Below, piece after piece: positions 1 through 11,155 of a stretch of 64,000 nucleotides of DNA. Under the pieces are notes generated by a model, which was not told the origin of the DNA, ran no database searches, and saw nothing but the letters and a program-made list of their open reading frames with translations. Both the position numbers and the translations under genes were made by a program. The stretch's first letter is position 1; each line of letters opens with the position of its first letter. Origin of the DNA: Phorcus lineatus (lineage: Eukaryota > Mollusca > Gastropoda > Trochida > Trochidae); the NCBI GenBank assembly GCA_921293015.1, contig OV121086.1, positions 37,199,194 to 37,263,193 on the forward strand, written 5' to 3'.

Positions 1-55
1 TTATTCAAAAAGTCAACTTGAGTTGGATTTGAAAACATCTTTTTTGAGGAGTTGA

Positions 56-226
56 GACAATTTTTATGGATAAACAACTTCTTTATTCTGTGTAAGCGAC
101 GTTTCGACATAGATTCTAATGTCGTTGTCAAGCAGGTAATGATTATGTGCTTGACAACGACAATAGAATCTATGTCGAAACGTCGCTTACACAGAATAAA
201 GAAGTTGTTTATCCATAAAAATTGTC
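56..226. repeat. Long near-perfect inverted repeat (hairpin/MITE-like)
   Basis: Left arm 56-134 and right arm 148-226 are reverse complements over 79 bp with about one mismatch, around a 13-base centre. The arms contain CGACGTTTCGACATAGATTC and its complement. No transposase is present, so a foldback or MITE-type nonautonomous element is the simplest reading. The open frame spanning it is a product of the symmetry. Confidence 0.8.
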
Positions 227-385
227 TTTACTCTTCATATCATCAACTTCTAGAATGCCAATCAAAGAGATCTTTTTTTTAATTATGACATTTCAATAAA
301 ATCGATTCCGTTCAAAACACGAAATCAATTTGATAGTTCTAAACGCCCTAATTTAAAAATGAAAAGAAAACCAAGGAATTTCTAT

Positions 386-739
386 TAAGGGGCAGTAGCA
401 CATTTTTATGTGAACGAAAGGAGGAAATGAAAACGAAAAGAAATTTTAGCAATTGAAAGGTAATAAGTTTCTAATCAAAGGAAGCAGTTTTAAATCGAAC
501 GTACAACGGTCAGTTAGTTATACGAATCCACTCCCTATCTTAAATGATTAAAAGGTGTTCACACACAATTGGCCACAAGTGGTATCCTTTAATACTTGAT
601 AACTTCTTCTACGACGACGGATGGCCGGGTGGAATAATGAGATGTTTTGACCCTCTGAAGATTAAAATATGGCATAAACTTATGGGAAAATTTTGAAGAT
701 TATTTTTTTTTTTAAAAACCCATGCTACTGCCCTTTTAA
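386..739. mobile_element. Nonautonomous DNA transposon-like repeat, copy 1
   Basis: It starts with AAGGGGCAGTAGCA and ends with the near complement TGCTACTGCCCTTT, about 354 bp in all, next to TTA-like flanks. The interior (541-660) aligns by eye with 30119-30245, so this is a dispersed family. No coding capacity. Confidence 0.55.
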
Positions 740-2976
740 ATTTTTATTTTGGCTTGTTTTTGTTTTTATTTTATGAAAGGGCCTTATGACAGACCATACT
801 TCATGGGCTCCAAACAACAAATTTCCATACGGTCTATTGCAGTGTGACAATCTTCAACCATATTTCTTGTATGTTTTCTGAGTAACTCTAAGCTTCTCGT
901 GCTAACCAATGAAATTCTATTATAATACGTACAGCAGGTTATATAGGTCTGTTTACTAAATGCACTCACGATCATAAATATTGCTCTTGAATTTTCTTTA
1001 ATATACACCTGTTGCTTGAAATATATTCACAACCCATAGTTGTTTATGCTTAATAAGTTATTATTTTAATTTTTTAAAATAAATAGAAGGTGTTTGCTCG
1101 AAAATATTAAGAAAGAAAATATTCAAATTCCATAATCTAAATTTAACAAATAAAATCCATATTCATCAGGTTCAGCACAACATTCTCTACATTCGATGGA
1201 TGGACCTACTGCACTTGCTCGTCTATAAAACATATTTGTTTCAATTATTGTTGGCATTCATTGCATGAAGATCACGGATTTCCTCCCATCAAATCTGGAG
1301 ATATTTTGGCACGCTTGTGCAGAAAATAGAACAGTATACATACAGGTGTGAAAGCCAAGTCCATTTGTTGCGCCCTTTGGACCACGCCCACGTATTGGGA
1401 CTGGGTTACCTCCCCTTACGCATATCACTGATCACCCTTGATACCTTAACCTCGCTACTTCCGACAATGCGGAAGTCAGCCTCGCTTTGAAGCTGACTAT
1501 TTTGTTATGTGTGATATTAACTAGATATGTGGCTTACGTATAACACCACAGCATTTAGAAATAGAAATAACACATTCCAATCGTTGTGCTCGCTGAAGGT
1601 TAGATTTTATATTATTATGTTTTGTAATGTATTCAGTTGTTATTTCGGATACTAGTTTGCAAATCTACAAAGTAGGCAAATACACCTCAATCCTCTTGAA
1701 CTTTAAAAATCTATGTAGAACAACTATTCTAAGATTACATCTGAATGTCAAATCCGTTAGACTTACGACCTATTAAATAAATATAATTGTAGAATGTACC
1801 TAATTTTATTAGAGTGTTATCTTTAAGATTGCTTTAAAGACCCGTTTCTCCCCCTTTAAGTAATCATTTTACTTTCGCCATAATCTAGTACATCGGCCTT
1901 GAGCTAATCCTTAAAGAGGTGATTTGATCCAATGACATCTAAAAGAGTAAATCGAAATCACAGGGGTATCATAGCGACCTTTTCCAGATTTCACTTACGA
2001 GCTTTGGCCTCTCTCAAGAGTACCAAAACCGAAACAGCAAGCAAAGTTACCCCGTTAACATTACCGTAACTCAATGTGACATCGTCAAATAAGCATTAAC
2101 AGACGTTATTGCTTCAGTTCACCTCCCGGGAGACCTATTCCTTAGGTTGGATATTCGAGTTATTGAACGCTCTTACGGCACAGTAAACAATGTTTAATCA
2201 CCTTACGTCGTTACAGCGATACCCTTTTACTAATTCATGAGGTTTGCAGAGACGAACATGCTTATTCTGTCATAATGGCGAGTTGATGTTTCCAGGTAGT
2301 TATTTAAACCCAGAACTGAGACTTTTAATGAATAGAGGAGTTTCTTCGTCACGATATAGGATATTATGGTAGTCATGAAGTGTTACTATCTTGGTAGACT
2401 GTAGTAATGTGAGATCTTGAAGTTTTTAGCAAATTTCTACGTTTTTGAAACTCAGAAGAGATGTTTCGACTTTATCATGGCGATGTAAAACCACCTTCCT
2501 TTTAATCTATTCTCTCTTCGTTATTCGCATTCATTTAATTCCATCATATTCCTCAACACGACATTCACCGTGTACGCTTTGTGCGTTCATAAAGAGTAAT
2601 TATGTAATTGAAGACATTATAAATAATTACATTAAGAGTTCAGACGTCTGAACGAACTGAACTTATCTTCTCATGTAGACCCCCCTCCTTGTAGTCTTGA
2701 GCCGTTAGGGAAAAAAGACCTTGGCCCAGATCTCGAAGCTGTCTTTGTTCTAAGATGTATAGTCGTTAGTATATCAATATTGAAGTACAGCAGTTTCAGC
2801 ATTAAAACTTTCGTTGACAAGTCGATCCTTTGTGAAAAGAAAAAAAATTCTAACAAAATATGTACTTGGATGCTAAATGGGCCAAATACCCCACTTGTTA
2901 CAAATGTTAGCTTCTGAAATGACCTCAAGTAGCTCTAAACTGTTGATCTAAACAAATTGTTCTTGTCGTCTTTCAG

Positions 2977-3441
2977 GCGGTTCAACGACTGATGAAGCAG
3001 AAGTGCCGCTGCCATGGTGTTTCCGGTTCATGCGCAGTGAAGACGTGCTGGAGAAGTCTGCCGAGCTTCAGAACTGTCGGAAACGACCTAAAGGGGGGAT
3101 ACGAAAAATCTATCCGTCTAGCGTCCAGATCTAGAAAACGATTGCGTCGGAGAGACAAACTGAAGAGGAAGGTACCAATATCTAACCAAGAGCTGGTATT
3201 TGTGCACAAATCCCCGAACTATTGCCGTCAGGACATGAAACGAGGCATTCTTGGCACGAATAATCGGCTGTGTAATCGAACCTCAACCGGGGCGGACAGT
3301 TGCGATCTCCTGTGTTGTGGACGGGGCTACAACACACAGGTGAAAAAACACGTGGAGAGATGCCATTGTAAGTTCTTTTGGTGTTGTTACGTGAAATGTA
3401 AGAGGTGTGAAACGGAAATTGACCTATACACGTGCAAATGA
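2977..3441 (+). CDS. Wnt16: Wnt16-type Wnt ligand, last coding exon (gene partial, 5' exons outside window)
   Basis: Secreted lipid-modified Wnt ligand that binds Frizzled receptors. The exon starts in phase 0 after a TTTCAG acceptor (2971-2976) and encodes 154 residues to a TGA at 3439-3441. Seen directly: the Wnt signature [10 protein letters not shown] at residues 10-19, whose Ser16 aligns with the Porcupine-acylated serine of Wnt3a; KSPNYC; CNRTS; the LLCCGRGYN block; [12 protein letters not shown]; and a terminal Cys-Lys. The spacing of the C-terminal cysteines is that of a complete Wnt C-terminal half. The basic stretch [16 protein letters not shown] followed by KSPNYC resembles Wnt16 more than Wnt4 or Wnt11; this subfamily call is by recall, without a tree. 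Upstream exons must lie left of the window, since no other Wnt-like exon is visible in 1-2976. No damage is seen. Confidence 0.85.
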   Translation, partial: AVQRLMKQKCRCHGVSGSCAVKTCWRSLPSFRTVGNDLKGGYEKSIRLASRSRKRLRRRDKLKRKVPISNQELVFVHKSPNYCRQDMKRGILGTNNRLCNRTSTGADSCDLLCCGRGYNTQVKKHVERCHCKFFWCCYVKCKRCETEIDLYTCK

Positions 3442-4552
3442 GTTCTGAATTCTTCAATGTGGCTTACTTCAAAACGGGTTCACCACGGTCCAGAGCGGCA
3501 GTGGTAGATAGCTAGGTGTTCAAGGAGAGGATTAAAAGTGCAATTACAGCAAGGGAGACGGCAATACTTGCTTACAGGAGAGATGTCAGTTGGGTCATGT
3601 GACCAGGCGAGCGAGATGACGTCAGAGAAGGGATACCACGTGATATGTGCCGATTCTTGTGATTGGACAACCGGAGTTACACAAACGAGGCTCACTGCAG
3701 TTAAGGTGTACCATGCATTCATACGTTTCTGAACCTACCAAGTTATGATATTAAATATGACACTTGAAAAATTAGGATTTATGCAAAAAATGATTAAAGA
3801 TGCCTCCAATTGTGCGCGTATGAACTCAAAGCAATAAGAGGTTGGAACAATATAACGCACATGCGCGGAAGTACCATGACGTCAGACTGTGCATATATTG
3901 AGCACGAATAGTTGTGTACGTGACAGGCACATGTTACTAAGTAAATAGTATATCTGTCTGTTTTCTGTTAGATCTGAGCCCTCGATCCAATGACAAGTGG
4001 AGATTATTTGTTATTTCCCTTCATACATTTCTATACCGGATATTGTGACTAAATGTGTCCGAGTCGGCTGTAAAATATTTGTGTTAGCAATGTGTAACTA
4101 TGTTTCCAGCATGCTATTTATTTCACATGATGTATACATTTATTCAACTATTGTTAATATGTCAACTGTCAGATTATGGCTGTATGTTTTATATGTCATT
4201 TTGGCGAGCTGCAGTATATCGCCTGTACATAGAGCTCAATATAGATATTCTATATGTTTGATATTGTGTTTTTGGTTATCTCAAGTACAGATTAACTCTC
4301 ACTACCTAACTTTTACGGCAAGTCGGCGTTTTCATGGATTTCACAGATAAGAAAAGACAACATGTATTTTTTTTGGAATTGCTATTTCTTGTTATCCGTA
4401 AACGGTCGAAATATTAAATGGAAGAGAAAAAAAAAGAGACGAAAAATTCAACTTAAAGGCCAATCAAAACTGAAGAAAAGTACTGAGACTAGGCTTTTTT
4501 GTGAGAATTCTTTCGTCAATGATTCGCCATTTTTAAAGTATCAAGAATAAAT
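3442..4552 (+). other. Wnt16 3' untranslated region (inferred)
   Basis: Non-coding stretch after the Wnt stop codon. It contains two CRE palindromes TGACGTCA at 3617 and 3877. The first good poly(A) signal, AATAAA at 4547-4552, is followed by a T-rich stretch; further AATAAA hexamers lie at 4639 and near 4787. The end is inferred from these signals only. Confidence 0.4.
4547..4552 (+). terminator. Candidate poly(A) signal of Wnt16
   Basis: AATAAA hexamer about 1.1 kb past the Wnt stop, followed within 30 bases by a T-rich region (TTTCGTTTCCTTTTTATTC). Cleavage not demonstrated. Confidence 0.35.
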
Positions 4553-5154
4553 TCTAAAATCTATTTCGTTTCCTTTTTATTCTGGACGGCAACTATCAAA
4601 TTGGATGTCATCAGTTTCGTCCTATTGTTATTGTTTGATAAATAAAGATATCCATTGTTCCATATACGAAAAAATTATAATGTACGTTCATCATTTGGTC
4701 AAATTTTGCTGTCGTAACCTATACGGTGCAATGTTTCACACAAGTACGTTAGCAGAGTTTATATACAAAAAATTAATAGAATCAATAAAATAAATCTTTT
4801 ATGACATTAGTTTTGTAGAAAATTACAAAATATCGAAATGTAACACACGACGTGCTGAAGTGCATGTACCCAACATGTGAAAAAGTCTCAATTCTCATTA
4901 AATGACTAATAGACATATATAGTGTTCGGTGTTCTGCTACACTTGTGTATTAGGACCAGCGAAACTTCTACAATACCTTCTAATATCCATCAAAGCAAAA
5001 TGCCTCGTATCGCTAGTTGTTGCTTATTCATGAAAATGCATGCATGGAATTTGTTCAGCCAACGAAATGTCATTATGCAGGGAGCCCTTAGCAAAATTGC
5101 TGCACTATCCGACCCTGTCATCCGGGTACAGCCGCTTTTGCTCGAGGCAACTCA

Positions 5155-5240
5155 TTCATTGGCTGGTTGTAAAGAGAGCGGTACGAGGCATTTCCCTTGA
5201 TAGATGTCAGGGTATGGTAGGAGCTTCACGGATATAAATA
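5155..5240 (+). promoter_or_regulatory. Candidate RNA polymerase II promoter (inverted CCAAT box plus TATA box)
   Basis: ATTGGCTGG, an inverted CCAAT box, lies at about 5158 and TATAAATA at about 5233-5240, roughly 75 bp apart and oriented for + strand transcription starting near 5265. The surrounding 5090-5280 is clearly less AT-rich than its neighbourhood. It could serve the unrecognised exons at 11.1-13.3 kb, but that link is a guess. Confidence 0.35.
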
Positions 5241-8200
5241 CCCTCATGTAGTAGTCTGGGAGTGCGCAATCGGACCTTAGGATCCATTGAAATATGCACC
5301 TGTTCTGAAAACCGCAGTTCAGTTGAATTATACCTGAGTAAAGAAATTTGCCTCTACTCTTGACAATTTTTCACCTGACGACAATGTCAACATTATCAAA
5401 TCTATGTGAAATTAATTTCCGATTATAAGACATATAAGAAAAACATTTGGCGTTAATTCTTCTCTGAAATTTCGATACGTTTTGACAAATATATGGATGG
5501 ATATCTTATTTGTTTTCATCCCTTTTTCGTCTATACAATCAACTTCTCTATATACATATACAACACCTTTACATTTTGGACGTACAAAATATCATGTAGG
5601 CCTATACTTCACACAAAACTTTAAGAACGTTTTCGCCTACCAGGTAATTGATAGTTTTGCGATAATATTAAACTTTGATAATGAATAAGGATAGTTCCTT
5701 TTATGGTGTATTGTATATCAAAACATGTAAGCCTTTTACTTTGTAACTGGATATCTTTCAAAGTTCAGTTCAACAAGAAAATAGACATCGATTCATTGTT
5801 GCTGTAAAATAAAAATGAAGACAATTTCAGAGACTTTCAGTTGAGGAGGTTGTCTAGAAGCAATATCTCCTGTATGGCTTTAAATTACCCCAGTCTCTAT
5901 CACTGGCTCATTTAAACCTTGATGTCAACCATTCAAAATTCGTATTTTGATTGCAGCATCCTCAGTTGCAATTCTCATATGATATATTTCTCATTAGACC
6001 ACAATTGGATCACAATCGGTGCTAGCAGCCTTGGCAGCTAACACAGAAAAGTACGAGAAGTACGGCTAGGCCTATCCTAGCAAGTCATTGGGACTGACTA
6101 AGAATAGGCCATGCCTTGGAAAAACTCTTGTTGCTGAGAAATGAAAATGAAGACAGATTCAGAGAGTTTCGGACTGTCAAGAAGCCGATAGTTGATTGAT
6201 AACTGTATGAGAAATATAAAACCATGTCTTTTATTTTACTCTTACAGTTTCTCCTAACACGTTTACAAATCATAGTCGTTCTAAGAAGCCAACGATGAAG
6301 GCTTTTCCTACCTTTACTGATGATAAAATGGCGACTATAGTACATTAATTGATTAGGACATTATTATCAACAACATATCTATGGTACTCACTATGCACTT
6401 GACTATATGAGTTACCATAATTTTTAATGTTTTTTTTTTTTTTTTTTGACTTTTAAATCTATTCAAAACGATATATTGATATCGGTATCAATTTTGGTTT
6501 ATATATATCATCACTTATCCAAAACATCATGATTATTAAAAGCACAATTTGTTCATCAACAATATTTGTATGGTTCCGAATTTACTATTTCTATTTCTAA
6601 GTTCTAATTGATTTTTCTTTAAAATTTAGACGGATAAAAACATTCTGAAGGATTTTTAAAGGCATTTTAAATTATACTGATACCGAAATTGATCTTCGCT
6701 GATTAATCTAAACATATCTATTCATAGGAATGGATTGAATACAAGTTATCCAAAATTGTAAAACAATCTTCTACGGAGAAGACACATGGCAGTTGAAGTA
6801 TATTTCCAGAGGTACGGGCATTGCAAAGAATGGTAAAACCTGACTTTTTTAATTTGAAGAACGTGTGAACTGCCATTCAACAATAATTCCAAATCAAGCA
6901 CTCTTCTTTTGTTACATAACATTTATAAAACATTTTATGTATATTATCAGGATATATGGTGAAAAAATATCACAATTTTTCTGATCAACGAGTCTAACAA
7001 TAGTTAGAAATAATCACACGTAAAAACATTTATCTAAGCGAGATTCCTTATTCAGAAGTCTTGCCATTAGAATTTATCCTAATCATTGCTTTCTTAAGAT
7101 ACTTATTTTCAACGATGAAAATGTCATTCAATCCTAGATAACTAGTGCAGTATTCGTATAAAAACTTTACCAATTTGCAAAACAACCGCAGACAAAGACG
7201 TCTTAAATGCAGATTATTGAAACACACATGGATGCCTGATTTATCATCTTAATTGTGACGTTGTGAAATCCAAACAAATACTCGAATGCCATTTTTTACA
7301 GTCGTCACGTCAAGCACATGTTTGAATACAATGTTACCAAAACTTGCAAACGTCCTTGTCACGAGGCGGCCTTGTTATGTTGAAAGGCAAGACTAAATCC
7401 TTAGTAAGGCTATAGTCATCCTAACTTCACAATTGTTTTCGCTAACCAAGACAACTTCACCCCAATGTGTGTCATTAAAGATAAGATCACATTTGAAAAA
7501 TGAGATGACACGATGGTTATGTTAAATATTTATTTTGGGACCACAGATATAATAACTTTCGACAAGTGTCAAATGCCTATATCGGCACTTACAGAGATCA
7601 CAGGCTTAATTCTCACATCTTTCTTCAAATCTTGTCAAAACCATTAATCCTATTTCTTCAAATCTTGTCAAACACATTATTACTTTTTCTTGAAATATTG
7701 ACATTCACATATCAATTCATGTATACAAAAAATTAACAAAATTTTAATACTATTTGAGGCTTAAACACAATGTACAAACTAAGTAAAAGGGTCCATATGC
7801 AAGAATCTGGTTTTAACTGCCCTCCTACCCATGAAGTGTACCTCGTCGTTGCTGTTCAACTTAAGGACATGATCGCATAAAGATCAAGTATTTTCATCAT
7901 CCCTGAAAATGTTTTTCTATTTTCCAAATTTTTGGATATTTATTCATAATTCCAAATTTTTACAAAATTCTACTATCATTTTTGTCGAATATATATATAT
8001 TGTCGCAAATAGGGACGTGGATGCACAAAAAAACCAAACAGGATTGTATATGAACGTTTTACATTGGCGTCTGTTAAAAAAACATTACTTTTACAACTTT
8101 TAATTGACAAATTGAAAAGGTTTTCTGGAAAAAAATTCACACTCAAATTTGTTTCAATAAAGATACCTGGTCTGGAACAGTTAACAGTAAAAATGTTTAT

Positions 8201-8400
8201 TTTCGAATTTACTGTTGATTTTCCTATCAACAGCATTCATAAAGATACCACAAGGTCTTAAGCTAAACCGCACAGAAGTAACTGTTGACGTTGCAAGACA
8301 AACTCGTAAAGACGCCCAGCCTGGTGGTTTTACACGAATTCCAGTGATCGCTTGGTGTGAAGAAATTCCATTCTAGTCTCTGCGTTTTGGATTCGATCCA

Positions 8401-10345
8401 CTTCACAGGTTTTCAGAGTCTAGACTAGGTAGCTGTCTTCTTTAGTATTTTCCAATTTAATGGGAAACGACTTAAGATTTCTGGAAGAATCCACTGCTCG
8501 ACTTCACAGGTTTTCAGAGTCCAGACTAGGTAGCTGTCTTCTTTAGTTTTTTTCCAATTTAATGGGAAACGGCTAAAAATTTCTGGAAGAATCCACTGCT
8601 CGACTTCACAGGCTTTCAGAGTCCAGACTAGGTAGCTGTCTTCTTTAGTTTTTTTCCAATTTAATGGGAAACGGCTAAAAATTTCTGGAAGAATCCACTG
8701 CTCGACTTCACAGGCTTTCAGAGTCCAGACTAGGTAGCTGTCTCCTTTAGTTTTTTTCCAATTTAATGGGAAACGGCTAAAGATTTCTGGAAGAATCCAC
8801 TGCTCGACTTCACAGGTTTTCAGAGTCTAGACTAGGTAGCTGTCTTCTTTAGTATTTTCCAATTTAAAGGTGAACGACTTAAGATTTCTGGAAGAATCCA
8901 CTGCTCGACTTCACAGGTTTTCAGAGTCTAGACTAGGTAGCTGTCTTCTTTAGTTTTTTTCCAATTTAATGGGAAACGGCTAAAGATTTCTGGAAGAATC
9001 CACTGCTCGACTTCACAGGTTTTCAGAGTCTAGACTAGGTAGCTGTCTTCCTTTAGTATTTTCCAATTTAAAGGTGAACGACTTAAGATTTCTGTAAGAA
9101 TCCACTGCTCGACTTCACAGGTTTTATTTCCAATTTAAAGTGAAACGGTTAAAGATTTCTGTAAGAATCCACTGCTCGACTTCACAGGTTTTATTTCCAA
9201 TTTAAAGTGAAACGGTTAAAGATTTCTGTAAGAATCCACTGCTCGACTTCACAGGTTTTATTTCCAATTTAAAGTGAAACGGTTAAAGATTTCTGTAAGA
9301 ATCCACTGCTCGACTTCACAGGTTTTATTTCCAATTTAAAGTGAAACGGTTAAAGATTTCTGTAAGAATCCACTGCTCGACTTCACAGGTTTTATTTCCA
9401 ATTTAAAGTGAAACGGTTAAAGATTTCTGGAAGAATCCACTGCTCGACTTCACAGGTTTTATTTCCAATTTAAAGTGAAACGGTTAAAGATTTCTGGAAG
9501 AATCCACTGCTCGACTTCACAGGTTTTCAGAGTCTATACTAGGTAGCTGTCTTCTTTAGTATTTTCCAATTTAATGGGAAACGACTTAAGATTTCTGAAA
9601 ATCCACTGCTCGACTTCACAGGTTTTCAGAGTCCAGACTAGGTAGCTGTCTTCTTTAGTTTTTTCCAATTTAATGGGAAACGGCTAAAGATTTCTGGAAG
9701 AATCCACTGCTCGACTTCACAGGTTTTCAGAGTCTAGACTAGGTAGCTGTCTTCTTTAGTATTTTCCAATTTAAAGGTGAACGACTTAAGATTTCTGGAA
9801 GAATCCACTGCTCGACTTCACAGGTTTTCAGAGTCTAGACTAGGTAGCTGTCTTCTTTAGTTTTTTTCCAATTTAATGGGAAACGGCTAAAGATTTCTGG
9901 AAGAATCCACTGCTCGACTTCACAGGTTTTCAGAGTCTAGACTAGGTAGCTGTCTTCCTTTAGTATTTTCCAATTTAAAGGTGAACGACTTAAGATTTCT
10001 GTAAGAATCCACTGCTCGACTTCACAGGTTTTATTTCCAATTTAAAGTGAAACGGTTAAAGATTTCTGTAAGAATCCACTGCTCGACTTCACAGGTTTTA
10101 TTTCCAATTTAAAGTGAAACGGTTAAAGATTTCTGTAAGAATCCACTGCTCGACTTCACAGGTTTTATTTCCAATTTAAAGTGAAACGGTTAAAGATTTC
10201 TGTAAGAATCCACTGCTCGACTTCACAGGTTTTATTTCCAATTTAAAGTGAAACGGTTAAAGATTTCTGTAAGAATCCACTGCTCGACTTCACAGATTTG
10301 CAGAGTCTATACTAGGTAGCTGTGTCCTTTAGTACTTTCCAATTT
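8401..10345. repeat. Satellite array with ~101-bp and 67-bp unit variants in a higher-order pattern
   Basis: Long units of 101-103 bp begin CTTCACAGGTTTTCAGAGTC, run through CTAGACTAGGTAGCTGTC and AATTTAATGGGAAACGGC, and end CCACTGCTCGA. Short 67-bp units lack the roughly 35-bp CAGAGTC...TTTAGT segment. The array runs long units, then a run of short units, then long units, then a second run of short units, so one block is itself duplicated. Degenerate units continue to about 10580. No coding frame is present. Confidence 0.92.
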
Positions 10346-11155
10346 AAACACGATTGATGGAATTTCTAAGTATTGGGCGGACACTAAATTTATGCCTCTG
10401 TGTTTTAGATTCAACCGATTGCTTGACTGACTAGGTAGGTCTGGCTGAGTCTAGACTAGGTTGAATTCTCTTTTAGTATCAGTTAAGGTGTAAAAACGAA
10501 TTATTGAAGAACTAGACTTTTAAGTATGCGCAGACATTTAGTTTCTACCTTTGAATTTTGGATCTCCACTGCCTGACTTCACTTATAAACATTATGCGCT
10601 CTTCCCAAATCAATGTTAAAATATTACATGCTTTAAGGTATGAAACAAGATCTCATAAATATTGGCCAGTATCGTCTCATATCTTTTAGCCAAAGGAATA
10701 TGTATCCAGAAATTTATGAACTATTTCAGATACATGTTTACTTATATTTGATCTAGGTGTCGCTAGAGATTAATCTAGAAACAACAGAAACATCAATTTG
10801 TTCACCTAACGCCATTTCAAGTTTCGGTTACTTTCCATCATACTGGTTAAGCAGCGTTCGACCTGGTAACATTTGTTTGTTTGAAAGTCGTCTCTTAGCA
10901 TGCAATTTAATGGAGATCATCACGCCAAATTCGTGACTGTTTAAATGATTATTTTGAATTTGCCCTTTATCTTGACCATAGACCAGTTGTCACTCAAAAT
11001 GTCACTTTAGACATCAAGTAATCTAGACAACATTGTTTTGGTTTGAGGATGTAACGTCAAAGATATATTTTATGGCGCATCTTCACAATATTTCATTACC
11101 TTGAAGAAGGATTGAGGGGGGGGGGGAGTGATTTCAAACGTTCACATTTATACAG

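Larger units (their letters stand above)
1..2976 (+). other. Intron of the Wnt16 gene (partial)
   Basis: No coding exon is recognisable. The stretch holds a 79-bp-arm hairpin (56-226) and a short-TIR repeat (386-739). A somewhat less AT-rich block lies at about 1850-2340 without any long reading frame; I could not explain it. Confidence 0.5.
4553..11155. other. Intergenic region, AT-rich
   Basis: Apart from the promoter candidate near 5.2 kb and the satellite array at 8.4-10.35 kb, no gene is supported. Short exon-like frames near 5998-6069 and 6247-6347 follow good acceptors, but they are too short and contradict each other. Confidence 0.4.

Noticed and set aside
52..282. 76-codon open frame at the left edge
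   Set aside because: Produced by the two arms of the perfect hairpin.
2671..3722. Minus-strand and shifted open frames over the Wnt16 exon
   Set aside because: Shadows of the real coding frame or of its UTR.
5998..6347. Exon-like frames after good acceptors (TIGSQSVLAALAAN... ending 6069; SPNTFTNHSRSKK... ending 6347)
   Set aside because: Both would be terminal exons within 350 bases, neither has an identified partner exon, and other frames of the same DNA look equally protein-like.
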